A stretch of DNA of 15,703 bases, from assembly GCA_016185955.1 (NCBI GenBank), contig JACPMQ010000031.1, positions 1 through 15,703 on the forward strand. The letters are read 5' to 3'. This DNA comes from Candidatus Woesearchaeota archaeon. Lineage in GTDB: Archaea > Nanobdellota > Nanobdellia > Woesearchaeales > GW2011-AR4. Shown here piece by piece: positions 1 to 5,738 of the stretch. How positions within the stretch are numbered: the stretch's first letter is position 1; each line of letters starts with the position of its first letter. The notes beneath the pieces are model-generated. The model worked only from the letters and a program-made list of their open reading frames with translations. It had not been told where the DNA came from and searched no databases. The translations under genes and the position numbers were made by a program.

Positions 1-264
1 ATGCTAGAGAACACAAAGTATAGGAACGGAAGTCAATAATCGTAATAGATGTTCCGTTCCTATATTTAGAGGAATTTAACAATTATTATGGATATTAAAT
101 TCCTCTCTTATACTTCAATAAATTATTTGTGTTCTCCGCTGTCATTTGCCAATTCTGAAAGTTCCACAGGATTATGATAAGCGACCTGAGCAACATGAAA
201 TGTTGCGAAGTTGAGAGGTAAGTTAAGGCTCCGCACAAGCACGAATAAGAATTCGCAAAAACCC
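1..264 (-). repeat. Palindromic element A, copy A1 (full length)
   Basis: About 264 bases that recur, highly similar but reverse-complemented, at 10184-10448; the first 76 bases recur exactly at 934-1009. The half at 1-136 folds as a three-way junction. An 11-bp outer stem, GAGAACACAAA at 7-17 with TTTGTGTTCTC at 126-136, encloses a 13-bp hairpin (19-31 with 52-64) and a 12-bp hairpin (68-79 with 95-106). The other half holds a hairpin at 190-206 and a small stem at 165-176 that covary with the other copies. The far end (252-264) is also the outer part of the inverted repeat flanking the NYN gene. It lies just past the stop of that gene, so a read-through NYN transcript would carry it in the strand sense that preserves G.U pairing. 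No coding potential was seen. A non-autonomous mobile element or structured RNA gene are the best guesses. Confidence 0.8.
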
Positions 265-286
265 TTTAGGGAGTGTTAGCAGTTAC

Positions 287-790
287 CTAATACTTTATCA
301 GAAACTTATGCTTATTCCTGTCCATGTCAATGAATTCGTCTGATTCTTCTCTTAGCTTTCCAGAGCTTGAAGGGCCGAATGCCATTACCTCTATCCTGCA
401 TCCCATTGCACGCCTTAAATGCTGCACCAAATCCACAAAGTCGCCATCACCGCTTACTAAAACAAGCGTATCTAATTTATGCGCCAATTCAATCATGTCC
501 ATGGCTATGCCAATATCCCAGTCACCTTTTTTTGCGCCTCCTGCAAAAGTTTGCAGGTCTTTTAATTTTACTTCATAGCCAATCTTTTCAAGCGCGTCAT
601 GAAAATTTTTTTCTTCTTTTATATCCGCTCTTATAGCATAGGCTATTGCCCTTACAAGCCTTCTTCCCTGAACAGCTTCTTTAAGGACCTGCGCGAAATT
701 GGCTTTCGCATTATACAAGTTTTTTGCAGAATAGTAAAGATTCTGCACATCAACAAATACGCCGACTCTTTGCTCCCTGTTCACAACCAT
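287..790 (-). CDS. NYN/LabA-type (PIN-like) nuclease
   Basis: A 167-residue protein of the NYN domain superfamily (LabA/DUF88 type), predicted metal-dependent RNases with a PIN-like fold. The acidic signature is intact: FVDVQN near residues 12-17 (Asp14, Asn17), KGDWDIGIAMD at 88-98 (Asp90, Asp92, Asp98) and SGDGDF at 113-118 (Asp115, Asp117). The protein is essentially one domain, with no membrane segment or partner domain, and is normal length for single-domain members. A TTAATATA box 29 bases before the ATG implies a leaderless mRNA. The gene is enclosed by a 33-base inverted repeat and flanked by element A copies, an unusual setting for this family. Single-domain members act in RNA processing or as nuclease effectors; which applies here cannot be read from sequence. 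The family call is firm, the role unknown. Confidence 0.85.
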   Translation of the reverse strand: MVVNREQRVGVFVDVQNLYYSAKNLYNAKANFAQVLKEAVQGRRLVRAIAYAIRADIKEEKNFHDALEKIGYEVKLKDLQTFAGGAKKGDWDIGIAMDMIELAHKLDTLVLVSGDGDFVDLVQHLRRAMGCRIEVMAFGPSSSGKLREESDEFIDMDRNKHKFLIKY

Positions 791-815
791 TTTAATCCAT
801 TCAAACTATAACAGC

Positions 816-823
816 TATATTAA
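816..823 (-). promoter_or_regulatory. TATA box of the NYN gene
   Basis: TTAATATA on the minus strand, centred 29 bases before the ATG at 790. It lies inside the inverted-repeat pair, so the cassette would carry its own promoter. Confidence 0.5.
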
Positions 824-889
824 CTTTTTGATTGAAAGAAACTGCTAACACTACATAAAGGGTTTTTGCGAAAGTAAGTGCTTATGCGT

Positions 890-935
890 ATAGTGGCGCA
901 ACTAAATAATGGAACAATAATTATTGCGCCACTAT
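890..935. repeat. 12-bp hairpin abutting the truncated A copy
   Basis: ATAGTGGCGCAA at 890-901 pairs perfectly with TTGCGCCACTAT at 924-935 around a 22-base AT-rich loop. Its last two bases are the first two of the A3 copy. It fills the space between the right arm of the NYN inverted repeat and A3 and has no second copy in the window. Confidence 0.65.
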
Positions 936-1009
936 GCTAGAGAACACAAAGTATAGGAACGGAAGTCAATAATCGTAATAGATGTTCCGTTCCTATATTT
1001 AGAGGAATT
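934..1009 (-). repeat. Element A, truncated copy A3
   Basis: These 76 bases are identical to 1-76, in the same orientation as A1. They carry the beginning of the outer stem and the complete 13-bp hairpin, then stop inside the second hairpin (after GAGGAATT), where the sequence becomes unrelated. The exact identity of a non-coding stretch implies recent duplication or gene conversion. Confidence 0.85.
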
Positions 1010-1048
1010 CAAGAGAAATCCGACAAACCCCACTTTTCGGATAAAGTG

Positions 1049-1062
1049 GTGTTAGCAGTTAC
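1049..1062. repeat. GTGTTAGCAGTTAC, direct repeat of 273-286
   Basis: This 14-mer occurs identically at 273-286, where it forms the inner end of the left NYN inverted-repeat arm; its first 12 bases recur in reverse complement at 840-851. A close variant, CGTTAACAGTTAC, lies at 3433-3445 before ispG. Here it is 22 bases upstream of the fabI TATA box. It could be a recombination end sequence or an operator. Confidence 0.5.
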
Positions 1063-1083
1063 GATTGAAAAATCGTCAAAATC

Positions 1084-1091
1084 TTTAAATA
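1084..1091 (+). promoter_or_regulatory. TATA box upstream of fabI
   Basis: TTTAAATA, the same core used before purA, the flavin reductase and the small nuclease. It is centred about 25 bases before an in-frame ATG at 1113 and about 133 bases before the homology-supported fabI ATG at 1221. The mRNA therefore either starts near 1113, with a 36-codon in-frame 5' extension, or comes from a weaker TATA-like GATATTTATG near 1175. Confidence 0.65.
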
Positions 1092-1206
1092 CACATATAA
1101 AATCCACTGATCATGGGCGCAGACAAAAAAATACCCCTCAAATTTAGGATTTATATGATGATGTATCCTTTAAGGATATTTATGAAATCTTTGGTTAATA
1201 ATTTTA

Positions 1207-1214
1207 AAGGTGAT
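1207..1214 (+). promoter_or_regulatory. Shine-Dalgarno site that favours the fabI start at 1221
   Basis: AAGGTGAT lies six bases before the ATG at 1221 and is complementary to the usual 3' end of 16S rRNA. Together with the fit of the FabI N-terminus, it makes 1221 the better start than the upstream in-frame ATG at 1113. Confidence 0.6.
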
Positions 1215-1220
1215 GAAAAA

Positions 1221-1991
1221 ATGGGAAATTTTAATTTAAATGGCAAGAAAGCAATTGTTTTTGGAGTTGCAAATGACGCAAGCATAGCATGGAATATTGC
1301 AAAAAAGCTTAATGATAATGGTGTTAGAATAGCTTTGGGCTATCAGGAAAGGGCAGAACAGATGGTAAAGCCATTGCTTAGAATGCTTAATAATCCCATT
1401 GCGGAAAAATGCGATGTTGTTGATGATAGCTTATTGGACGAGTTTTTCAAGAAAGTTGAGAGGGAATTTGGAAAAATTGATTTTTTGGTGCATAGCATTG
1501 CATTCGCAAAAAAAGAGCATTTGCAGGGGAAATTTTATGATGTTAACAGAAGAGGCTACCAAGTTGCGCAGGAAGTAAGCTCTTATTCTCTTGTTGAGCT
1601 TTCAAGAAGGGCTGTTCCAATAATGAGCAAAGATGGGAGCATAATAACCATGACATATTATGGCTCTGAAAAGGTAGCTCCTAATTATAATATAATGGGA
1701 ATTGCAAAAGCTGCATTGGAAGCATGCGTAAGGTATCTTGCAAATGATTTTGGAGAAAAGGGAATAAGGGTAAATGCAATTTCCGCAGGGCCTATAAAAA
1801 CACTTGCAGCGTCGGGCATTTCGGATTTTGACAAGATGCTTTCTCATGCGAAGGAAAAAGCGCCATTAAAAAGGAACATTGATGCAGAGGACGTTTCCAA
1901 TTTAGCCTTGTTTTTATGCTCCGGAATGTCTAAAAACATAACAGGGCAAGTTATTTATGTGGATGCAGGATACAGCATAATGGCGATATAG
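1221..1991 (+). CDS. fabI: Enoyl-[acyl-carrier-protein] reductase, FabI type
   Basis: FabI performs the last step of each type II fatty-acid elongation cycle, the NAD(P)H-dependent reduction of trans-2-enoyl-ACP. From ATG 1221 the protein is 256 residues, close to the usual FabI length. It has the divergent nucleotide-binding motif GVANDASIAW at 15-24 rather than the TGxxxGxG of classical SDRs. The catalytic residues sit at the classical Escherichia coli numbers: Tyr146, Tyr156 (in PNYNIMG) and Lys163. SAGPIKTLAASGI and a C-terminal VDAGYSIMAI complete the signature. An in-frame ATG at 1113 would add a basic, partly hydrophobic 36-residue extension; the TATA box at 1084 favours it, while the ribosome binding site and homology favour 1221. 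No other fab gene is in the window. FabI is not a standard archaeal enzyme, so lateral gain from bacteria is likely. The enzyme call is very secure, the start moderately so. Confidence 0.93.
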   Translation: MGNFNLNGKKAIVFGVANDASIAWNIAKKLNDNGVRIALGYQERAEQMVKPLLRMLNNPIAEKCDVVDDSLLDEFFKKVEREFGKIDFLVHSIAFAKKEHLQGKFYDVNRRGYQVAQEVSSYSLVELSRRAVPIMSKDGSIITMTYYGSEKVAPNYNIMGIAKAALEACVRYLANDFGEKGIRVNAISAGPIKTLAASGISDFDKMLSHAKEKAPLKRNIDAEDVSNLALFLCSGMSKNITGQVIYVDAGYSIMAI

Positions 1992-2027
1992 GAAATTTAT
2001 TTTTAATTACTCCATAAGGATAACAAA

Positions 2028-2037
2028 TTTTATAAAG
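2028..2037 (+). promoter_or_regulatory. TATA box of the orphan gene at 2060
   Basis: TTTTATAAAG, centred about 28 bases before the ATG, consistent with a leaderless transcript independent of fabI. Confidence 0.6.
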
Positions 2038-2059
2038 AACGCTTATTTCTAGCAGTAAA

Positions 2060-2851
2060 ATGGCTAATGGAGTTACTGAATTAAGGCTTATAGATGTTGG
2101 CCCATTTCTTCCATACAGTCTTGACACTTTAGTGGATTTTGGAATTGTGAAAATAGGAGATGCTGTAAGATTGGCTGGAATAAAACCTATGCGTACACAT
2201 TCTACTAAAAGTGATTATAGGTTACACCAACATATGATTGATTCTGACTTAGCAGCAAAATTAAATGAAGTCGGATTTAAAGTTCCAGATGATAAGAAAG
2301 ATGTTTTTGGCGAAAATTATCAGAGATTGGTGGAATATAATAATGCGTTAATGAAGCCACTTTCAACAGAAGGCTCACCAAAGTTTAAAAACGCATTATA
2401 TGAATGGCATAAAAGTATCGATCCGCAAAGAATTTCTCATCCTCTGGAGCATTATTTACAAAATGCCGCCGCTTATAACCCAGCATTAGCAGCAATATGG
2501 GCTGCTGGAGCATATATAAGAGATAAAATTAAAGCTGGAAAAATAGATGAGCAAGCTGCTAAACAATTAGCTAATTTATTCAGGAAAGCTGCAGAAGAAA
2601 GAGAAAATGAAAAAAAGGCATATTCGCAAAATGATTTTAAAACACTTTCATTGCTTGCTGACAATTCAGCTTTAGTGCTTGGGATTTATTATCAGGGATT
2701 GCCAAAAGCAAAGGAATTTAAAGCTAATTTCAGAAAACAGGTAGAAGCGCTTGTCACGCTTTATATTGACAAATCTGAAAGTTGGACCAGAAGTTGGAAT
2801 AGGGCTATAAGGGACTATGCACGCCAAATGAAAGAATTGTTGAATGCATAG
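2060..2851 (+). CDS. Uncharacterised helical protein, 263 residues
   Basis: No family was recognised. The protein is soluble and largely helical by composition: an alanine-rich helical region near residues 135-180 (HYLQNAAAYNPALAAIWAAG) is followed by charged stretches rich in Lys, Glu and Gln. There is no signal peptide, convincing membrane segment, cysteine cluster or recognisable catalytic motif; the Ala-rich segment is too broken by polar residues to be a membrane span. It has its own TATA box, so it is probably not co-transcribed with fabI, and converges on the Rieske gene with a 22-base gap. The even codon usage and good promoter make it a real gene. The function is unknown and the neighbours give no hint. 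Confidence 0.8.
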   Translation: MANGVTELRLIDVGPFLPYSLDTLVDFGIVKIGDAVRLAGIKPMRTHSTKSDYRLHQHMIDSDLAAKLNEVGFKVPDDKKDVFGENYQRLVEYNNALMKPLSTEGSPKFKNALYEWHKSIDPQRISHPLEHYLQNAAAYNPALAAIWAAGAYIRDKIKAGKIDEQAAKQLANLFRKAAEERENEKKAYSQNDFKTLSLLADNSALVLGIYYQGLPKAKEFKANFRKQVEALVTLYIDKSESWTRSWNRAIRDYARQMKELLNA

Positions 2852-2873
2852 CCTGAATCACTAGAATATCCCT

Positions 2874-3182
2874 TCACTGCATCTTCAACTTTATTTTATC
2901 GCCTTCAACCTTAACATCATACCTTTGCACTTTTACATTGGGATTTACAGGGCTTATTCCTGTTGTGACATTAAATTTCCATCCATGCCATGGGCATGTT
3001 ACAGTATTCCCATCAAGCTGCCCTTCACCTAATGGGCCATGAGCATGAGGGCATGTGTTGTCTATTGCATAAAAAATTCCATTTATGTTGAATAAGGCTA
3101 CAGATTTTTTATTGATTTCTACAATTTTGCATTCTCCTTCCTTTAGCTCATTAACATCAGCTACATTTATAAAATCTGTCAT
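2874..3182 (-). CDS. Rieske-type [2Fe-2S] ferredoxin
   Basis: A 102-residue single-domain soluble Rieske protein of the kind that passes electrons to oxygenases or stands beside reductases (NirD or dioxygenase-ferredoxin type). Both cluster loops are complete: Cys44-Pro-His46 in TCPHAHG and Cys63-Pro-Trp-His66 in TCPWHGW, giving two Cys and two His ligands. There is no signal or membrane anchor, so it is not the cytochrome bc-type protein. It has a true Shine-Dalgarno sequence, which most neighbours lack. No oxygenase or nitrite reductase gene is nearby. The flavin reductase-like gene 1.6 kb away could be a redox partner, but that is only inference. Confidence 0.92.
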   Translation of the reverse strand: MTDFINVADVNELKEGECKIVEINKKSVALFNINGIFYAIDNTCPHAHGPLGEGQLDGNTVTCPWHGWKFNVTTGISPVNPNVKVQRYDVKVEGDKIKLKMQ

Positions 3183-3188
3183 ATTCTT

Positions 3189-3226
3189 GTCTCCTATGAT
3201 TTTGTGATAAGAATATATTATAAAAA
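3189..3226 (-). promoter_or_regulatory. Promoter and ribosome binding site of the Rieske gene
   Basis: AGGAG at 3191-3195 (minus strand) lies eight bases before the ATG. An AT-rich TATA-like stretch (TTTTATAATATA sense) at about 3211-3226 would start the mRNA about ten bases upstream of the start codon. This is one of the few leadered genes in the window. Confidence 0.5.
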
Positions 3227-3256
3227 GTTTTTGTTTTTAGGTATCTGCTAATAATA

Positions 3257-3406
3257 TAAGTGGCTGCTCCAAAATAAGGGGCGGTGGGCGGGCAGAAGAA
3301 TGTTAATTGTGCTATCAAAATGGCGTGTATGTGCAAAATAATTTTTTGATGTAATAACAATCAAGATGCGCCATTTTGCCTATAGCACGCTGAAGCAGCC
3401 ACTTTA
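3257..3406 (+). repeat. Palindromic element B, copy B1 (core only)
   Basis: First of four copies of a roughly 150-base element, all in the same orientation. The outer stem is AAGTGGCTGCT (3258-3268) with AGCAGCCACTT (3394-3404). The inner hairpin is GTGCTAT plus AAAATGGCG (3309-3325) pairing with CGCCATTTT (3369-3377) and ATAGCAC (3382-3388). A G-rich run at 3278-3292 (GGGGCGGTGGGCGGG) lies between the stems. This copy lacks the extra 17-bp outer arms seen in B2 and B3. It sits between the divergent Rieske and ispG promoters, so it is probably outside both mRNAs. Confidence 0.85.
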
Positions 3407-3459
3407 ATGCTCGCATACATATTTAGAATAAATGCGTTAACAGTTACTATTTTAACAAA

Positions 3460-4518
3460 ATGTCGCAAAGAAGAGAATCGAGGAAGGTAAAAGTTGGCAA
3501 ATTGTATGTAGGAGGAGATGCCCCTATAACAATACAGTCAATGACAACAACAGATACAAAAGATGTTAATGCAACTGTAAAACAAATTCTGGAGCTTGAA
3601 GAAATTGGATGTGAAATTATAAGGGTTTCAGCTCCAACAATGGAAGATGCTTATGCCCTTAAAGAAATAAATAAAAACATAACCATACCATTGGTTGCAG
3701 ACATTCATTTTGACTACAAGATTGCTTTGGAAGCTGTAAAATATGTTGATAAGCTAAGAATTAATCCAGGCAACATTGGCAATGAAGAAAAAGTAAGGCT
3801 TGTTGTTAATGCTGCAAAAAATAATGGCATCCCAATAAGAATAGGCGTTAATTTAGGCTCTTTAGAGCGTGAGTTATTCCAAAAATATGGATACAGCGCA
3901 GAAGCAATGGTTGAAAGCGCTTTAAGGCATGTAAAAATTCTGGAAGAGCTTGATTTTTATGACACTATTGTTTCGCTAAAAGCTTCTGATGTTCCAAGAA
4001 TGGTGCAAGCTTATAGATTATTTGCTGAAAAAACAAATTATCCATTGCATTTAGGAGTTACAGAAGCCGGCAGCAAGTTTCCAGGCTCAATAAAATCAGC
4101 AATGGGCATGGGCATTCTTCTTTCAGAAGGTATAGGAGACACAATAAGGGTTTCTTTATCCGATGAGCCAAAAGAGGAAGTTAAAGCCGGAAAGCACATC
4201 TTAAGGGCTTTAGGATTGAAAAAAGACGGTGTAGAGGTAACAAGCTGCCCTACATGCGCAAGAACAAATGTTAATGTGATAAAATTAGTTGAAGAGATTG
4301 AAAGCAAAACTGAAAAAATAAAAAAAAGCGTTCATGTTGCAATAATGGGGTGCGCTGTTAATGGTCCAGGAGAAAGCAAAAAGGCTGATATTGGCATTGT
4401 AGGAGGGGCAGGAAACACTAATTTATTGTATAAAGACGGCAAAATAATCGGAAAAGTTCCACAGGATAAGATTGTGGAGACTTTGCTTAAAGAAATAGAC
4501 GAAATGCGCAAGAAGTGA
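3460..4518 (+). CDS. ispG: 4-hydroxy-3-methylbut-2-en-1-yl diphosphate synthase (IspG/GcpE)
   Basis: IspG catalyses the penultimate step of the MEP isoprenoid pathway, the reductive ring opening of MEcPP to HMBPP on a [4Fe-4S] cluster. The protein has 352 residues, the length of the compact bacterial form without the plant-type insert. The N-terminal TIM-barrel shows APITIQSMTTTDT at 21-33, PLVADIHFDYKIA near 77-89 and LRINPGNIG near 99-107. The C-terminal domain carries all cluster ligands: Cys263 and Cys266 (SCPTCART), Cys298 (MGCAVNGPGE) and Glu305. No other MEP gene is in the window. Archaea normally make isoprenoids from mevalonate, so the gene was probably acquired from bacteria, though MEP enzymes have been reported in some DPANN genomes. 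Element B copies lie on both sides. The TATA box is unclear (ATATTTAGA near 3420 is the best candidate). Confidence 0.97.
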   Translation: MSQRRESRKVKVGKLYVGGDAPITIQSMTTTDTKDVNATVKQILELEEIGCEIIRVSAPTMEDAYALKEINKNITIPLVADIHFDYKIALEAVKYVDKLRINPGNIGNEEKVRLVVNAAKNNGIPIRIGVNLGSLERELFQKYGYSAEAMVESALRHVKILEELDFYDTIVSLKASDVPRMVQAYRLFAEKTNYPLHLGVTEAGSKFPGSIKSAMGMGILLSEGIGDTIRVSLSDEPKEEVKAGKHILRALGLKKDGVEVTSCPTCARTNVNVIKLVEEIESKTEKIKKSVHVAIMGCAVNGPGESKKADIGIVGGAGNTNLLYKDGKIIGKVPQDKIVETLLKEIDEMRKK

Positions 4519-4528
4519 GTTTGCTTCA

Positions 4529-4737
4529 GGCTCAGTAGAAATCCTTAACAAATATAAGTGGCTGCTCCATTATTAGGGGCGGTGGGCGGGCAGAAGAATG
4601 TTAATTGTGCTATCAAAATGGCGTGTATGTGCAAAATAATTTTTTGATGTAATAACAATCAAGATGCGCCATTTTGCCTACAGCGCGGCTCTGGAGCAGC
4701 CATTTTAGTTTTTGACTTTTAGGATTTCTACTGAGCC
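4529..4737 (+). repeat. Element B, copy B2 (with outer arms)
   Basis: The complete form of element B. Outer arms GGCTCAGTAGAAATCCT (4529-4545) and AGGATTTCTACTGAGCC (4721-4737) form a perfect 17-bp stem around the core at 4555-4706. In the core GTGGCTGCTCC pairs with GGAGCAGCC, and the right side of the inner stem reads ACAGCGC instead of B1's ATAGCAC, which still pairs partly through a wobble. The G-rich run is intact. It begins 11 bases after the ispG stop and ends 15 bases before the TATA box of the flavin reductase gene, so it separates the two units and could also mark transcript ends. Confidence 0.88.
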
Positions 4738-4751
4738 TTGCTTCACAAATC

Positions 4752-4760
4752 TTTAAATAT
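4752..4760 (+). promoter_or_regulatory. TATA box of the flavin reductase gene
   Basis: TTTAAATAT, centred about 26 bases before the ATG at 4782, implying a leaderless mRNA. Confidence 0.65.
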
Positions 4761-4781
4761 CACCAATACATTCTTTTTTTA

Positions 4782-5345
4782 ATGGATCTTGCATGGGGAG
4801 ATGAAAGGACAAAGAAATTTGTGACTAACATAGGGTTAATTACAAGCAATGGCCCCTACGGGCATGATATCATGGCAGCGGAATGGGCACATCATGTTTC
4901 CTATAATCCGGGCATAATAGCCATAAGTATAAGGCAAGCAGATGCTACACATGAAAACATCACAAAAACAAAAGAGTTTGGCGTTAATCTTGCTGCCCAC
5001 GACCAAAATGTATTGTCAAGCGTAGCAGGAAATTACACTGGAAAAGAAGTTGATAAGATAGCTGTGCTAAAAGAATTGGGCTATAAATTCTTCAAAGCAA
5101 GCAAAATTAACGTTTTAATGGTAGATGCTTCTATGAATGCTGAATGCGAGCTAATAAAAAAAATTGTTATTGGCGACCACACAACATTTATTGGAGAGGT
5201 TGTTTATCTTTACCCTGCGAACAATAAAGAGCCTCTTGTTTACCACGCTCAAAAATATTGGAAGCTTAACACTTTAGTTGAGAAGCCCAATCCTGATGAA
5301 TTAGACAAAATAAAGGGGATTGTTGAAAGATTCCGCAAGAAATAA
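4782..5345 (+). CDS. Flavin reductase-like, FMN-binding protein
   Basis: A 187-residue protein of the flavin reductase-like (FlaRed) domain family, which binds FMN and passes electrons from NAD(P)H to flavin or to a partner protein. Family features are the N-terminal strand VTNIGLITSNG (14-24), a serine/alanine-type FMN loop (MAAEWAHHVSYNPGIIAISI, about 31-50), and the helix with HENITKTKEFGVNL (about 57-70), where family members use a Thr/Glu-rich turn. A late YHAQKYWKLN segment resembles the conserved end of archaeal members. Archaeal homologues often act as flavoprotein or ferric reductases; the exact partner cannot be read here. It converges on the lipoprotein gene with one base between their stops. 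The family call is good, the specific reaction unassigned. Confidence 0.82.
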   Translation: MDLAWGDERTKKFVTNIGLITSNGPYGHDIMAAEWAHHVSYNPGIIAISIRQADATHENITKTKEFGVNLAAHDQNVLSSVAGNYTGKEVDKIAVLKELGYKFFKASKINVLMVDASMNAECELIKKIVIGDHTTFIGEVVYLYPANNKEPLVYHAQKYWKLNTLVEKPNPDELDKIKGIVERFRKK

Positions 5346-5346
5346 A

Positions 5347-5703
5347 TCAAGAGCCAGCTTCCCTAATTCTGGGATTGTCAATTTCCTTGTTATAGCCAAC
5401 AATTAATTTATTGTCAACTACCCTTCTTAAATTGCTTAAGCTGCTTTTTATTTCAAATTCTTCTTGAGATTCCTTATCTTCTCTTGCTGCTCTCATTAAA
5501 TTCAGCTTATGCCTTTTCTCTTTAGTTTCTTTAAACCACGCAAGGCTGTTTTCTTCCTCAACAATATATGTTTTGGCAGACGGCTCTTCTACTGTGTAAA
5601 CCATAATTCTATCTTCTTGCAATGCAGGTTTATTATAAGTGCTTGTACAACCAACTAAAAAAACCATACTTAAAATTAGCATTAAAAAGTTTAGTTTGGG
5701 CAT
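5347..5703 (-). CDS. Small lipobox-containing surface protein, 118 residues
   Basis: The N-terminus is a textbook bacterial-type lipoprotein signal: a short positive start (MPKLN), a hydrophobic core over residues 6-17, then LVGC with the lipidatable Cys19 followed by TSTYNK. The mature part of about 100 residues is charged, mostly helical, rich in Glu, Lys and Arg, and resembles no family I know. It would be secreted and anchored on the outer face of the membrane by its N-terminal cysteine. A TTTTATAAAC box 29 bases upstream supports the start. Archaea use lipobox-like signals, but the lipidation route differs from bacteria and is poorly defined. A real gene of unknown function. Confidence 0.75.
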   Translation of the reverse strand: MPKLNFLMLILSMVFLVGCTSTYNKPALQEDRIMVYTVEEPSAKTYIVEEENSLAWFKETKEKRHKLNLMRAAREDKESQEEFEIKSSLSNLRRVVDNKLIVGYNKEIDNPRIREAGS

Positions 5704-5727
5704 AATAAAGTAGGGTAAGAAGGCAAT

Positions 5728-5737
5728 GTTTATAAAA
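5728..5737 (-). promoter_or_regulatory. TATA box of the lipoprotein gene
   Basis: TTTTATAAAC on the minus strand, centred about 29 bases before the ATG at 5703. The stop codon of the upstream 343-residue gene is only two bases away, so transcription of the two genes is probably separate despite their closeness. Confidence 0.6.
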
Positions 5738-5738
5738 G

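Larger units (their letters stand above)
252..872. repeat. Inverted repeat pair enclosing the NYN gene (252-284 / 840-872)
   Basis: A 33-base inverted repeat with 31 matches flanks the NYN gene. The left arm begins TTCGCAAAAACCCTTTA and ends GTGTTAGCAGTT; the right arm is its reverse complement. With gaps the similarity continues outward to about 232 and 890 (a CGCA-AAGCAC block on both sides). The inner edges fall directly after the gene's stop codon and 16 bases upstream of its TATA box, so the arms bound exactly one gene with its promoter. The outer part of the arms (GGGTTTTTGCGAA in the opposite sense) is also the end of element A at 10184. This resembles the ends of a small gene-carrying cassette, but no transposase is present and no target-site duplication could be assigned. 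Confidence 0.7.

Noticed and set aside
252..1062. Integron-like attC sites around the NYN gene
   Set aside because: GTTAGCA and its complement look a little like the core sites of attC, but they do not match the GTTRRRY rule. No integrase is present, and the surrounding genes have their own promoters and mixed orientations.
3317..3349. Nine-codon frame conserved in element B (MACMCKIIF)
   Set aside because: Too short, altered in B3, and it lies within the inner stem whose conservation explains it.
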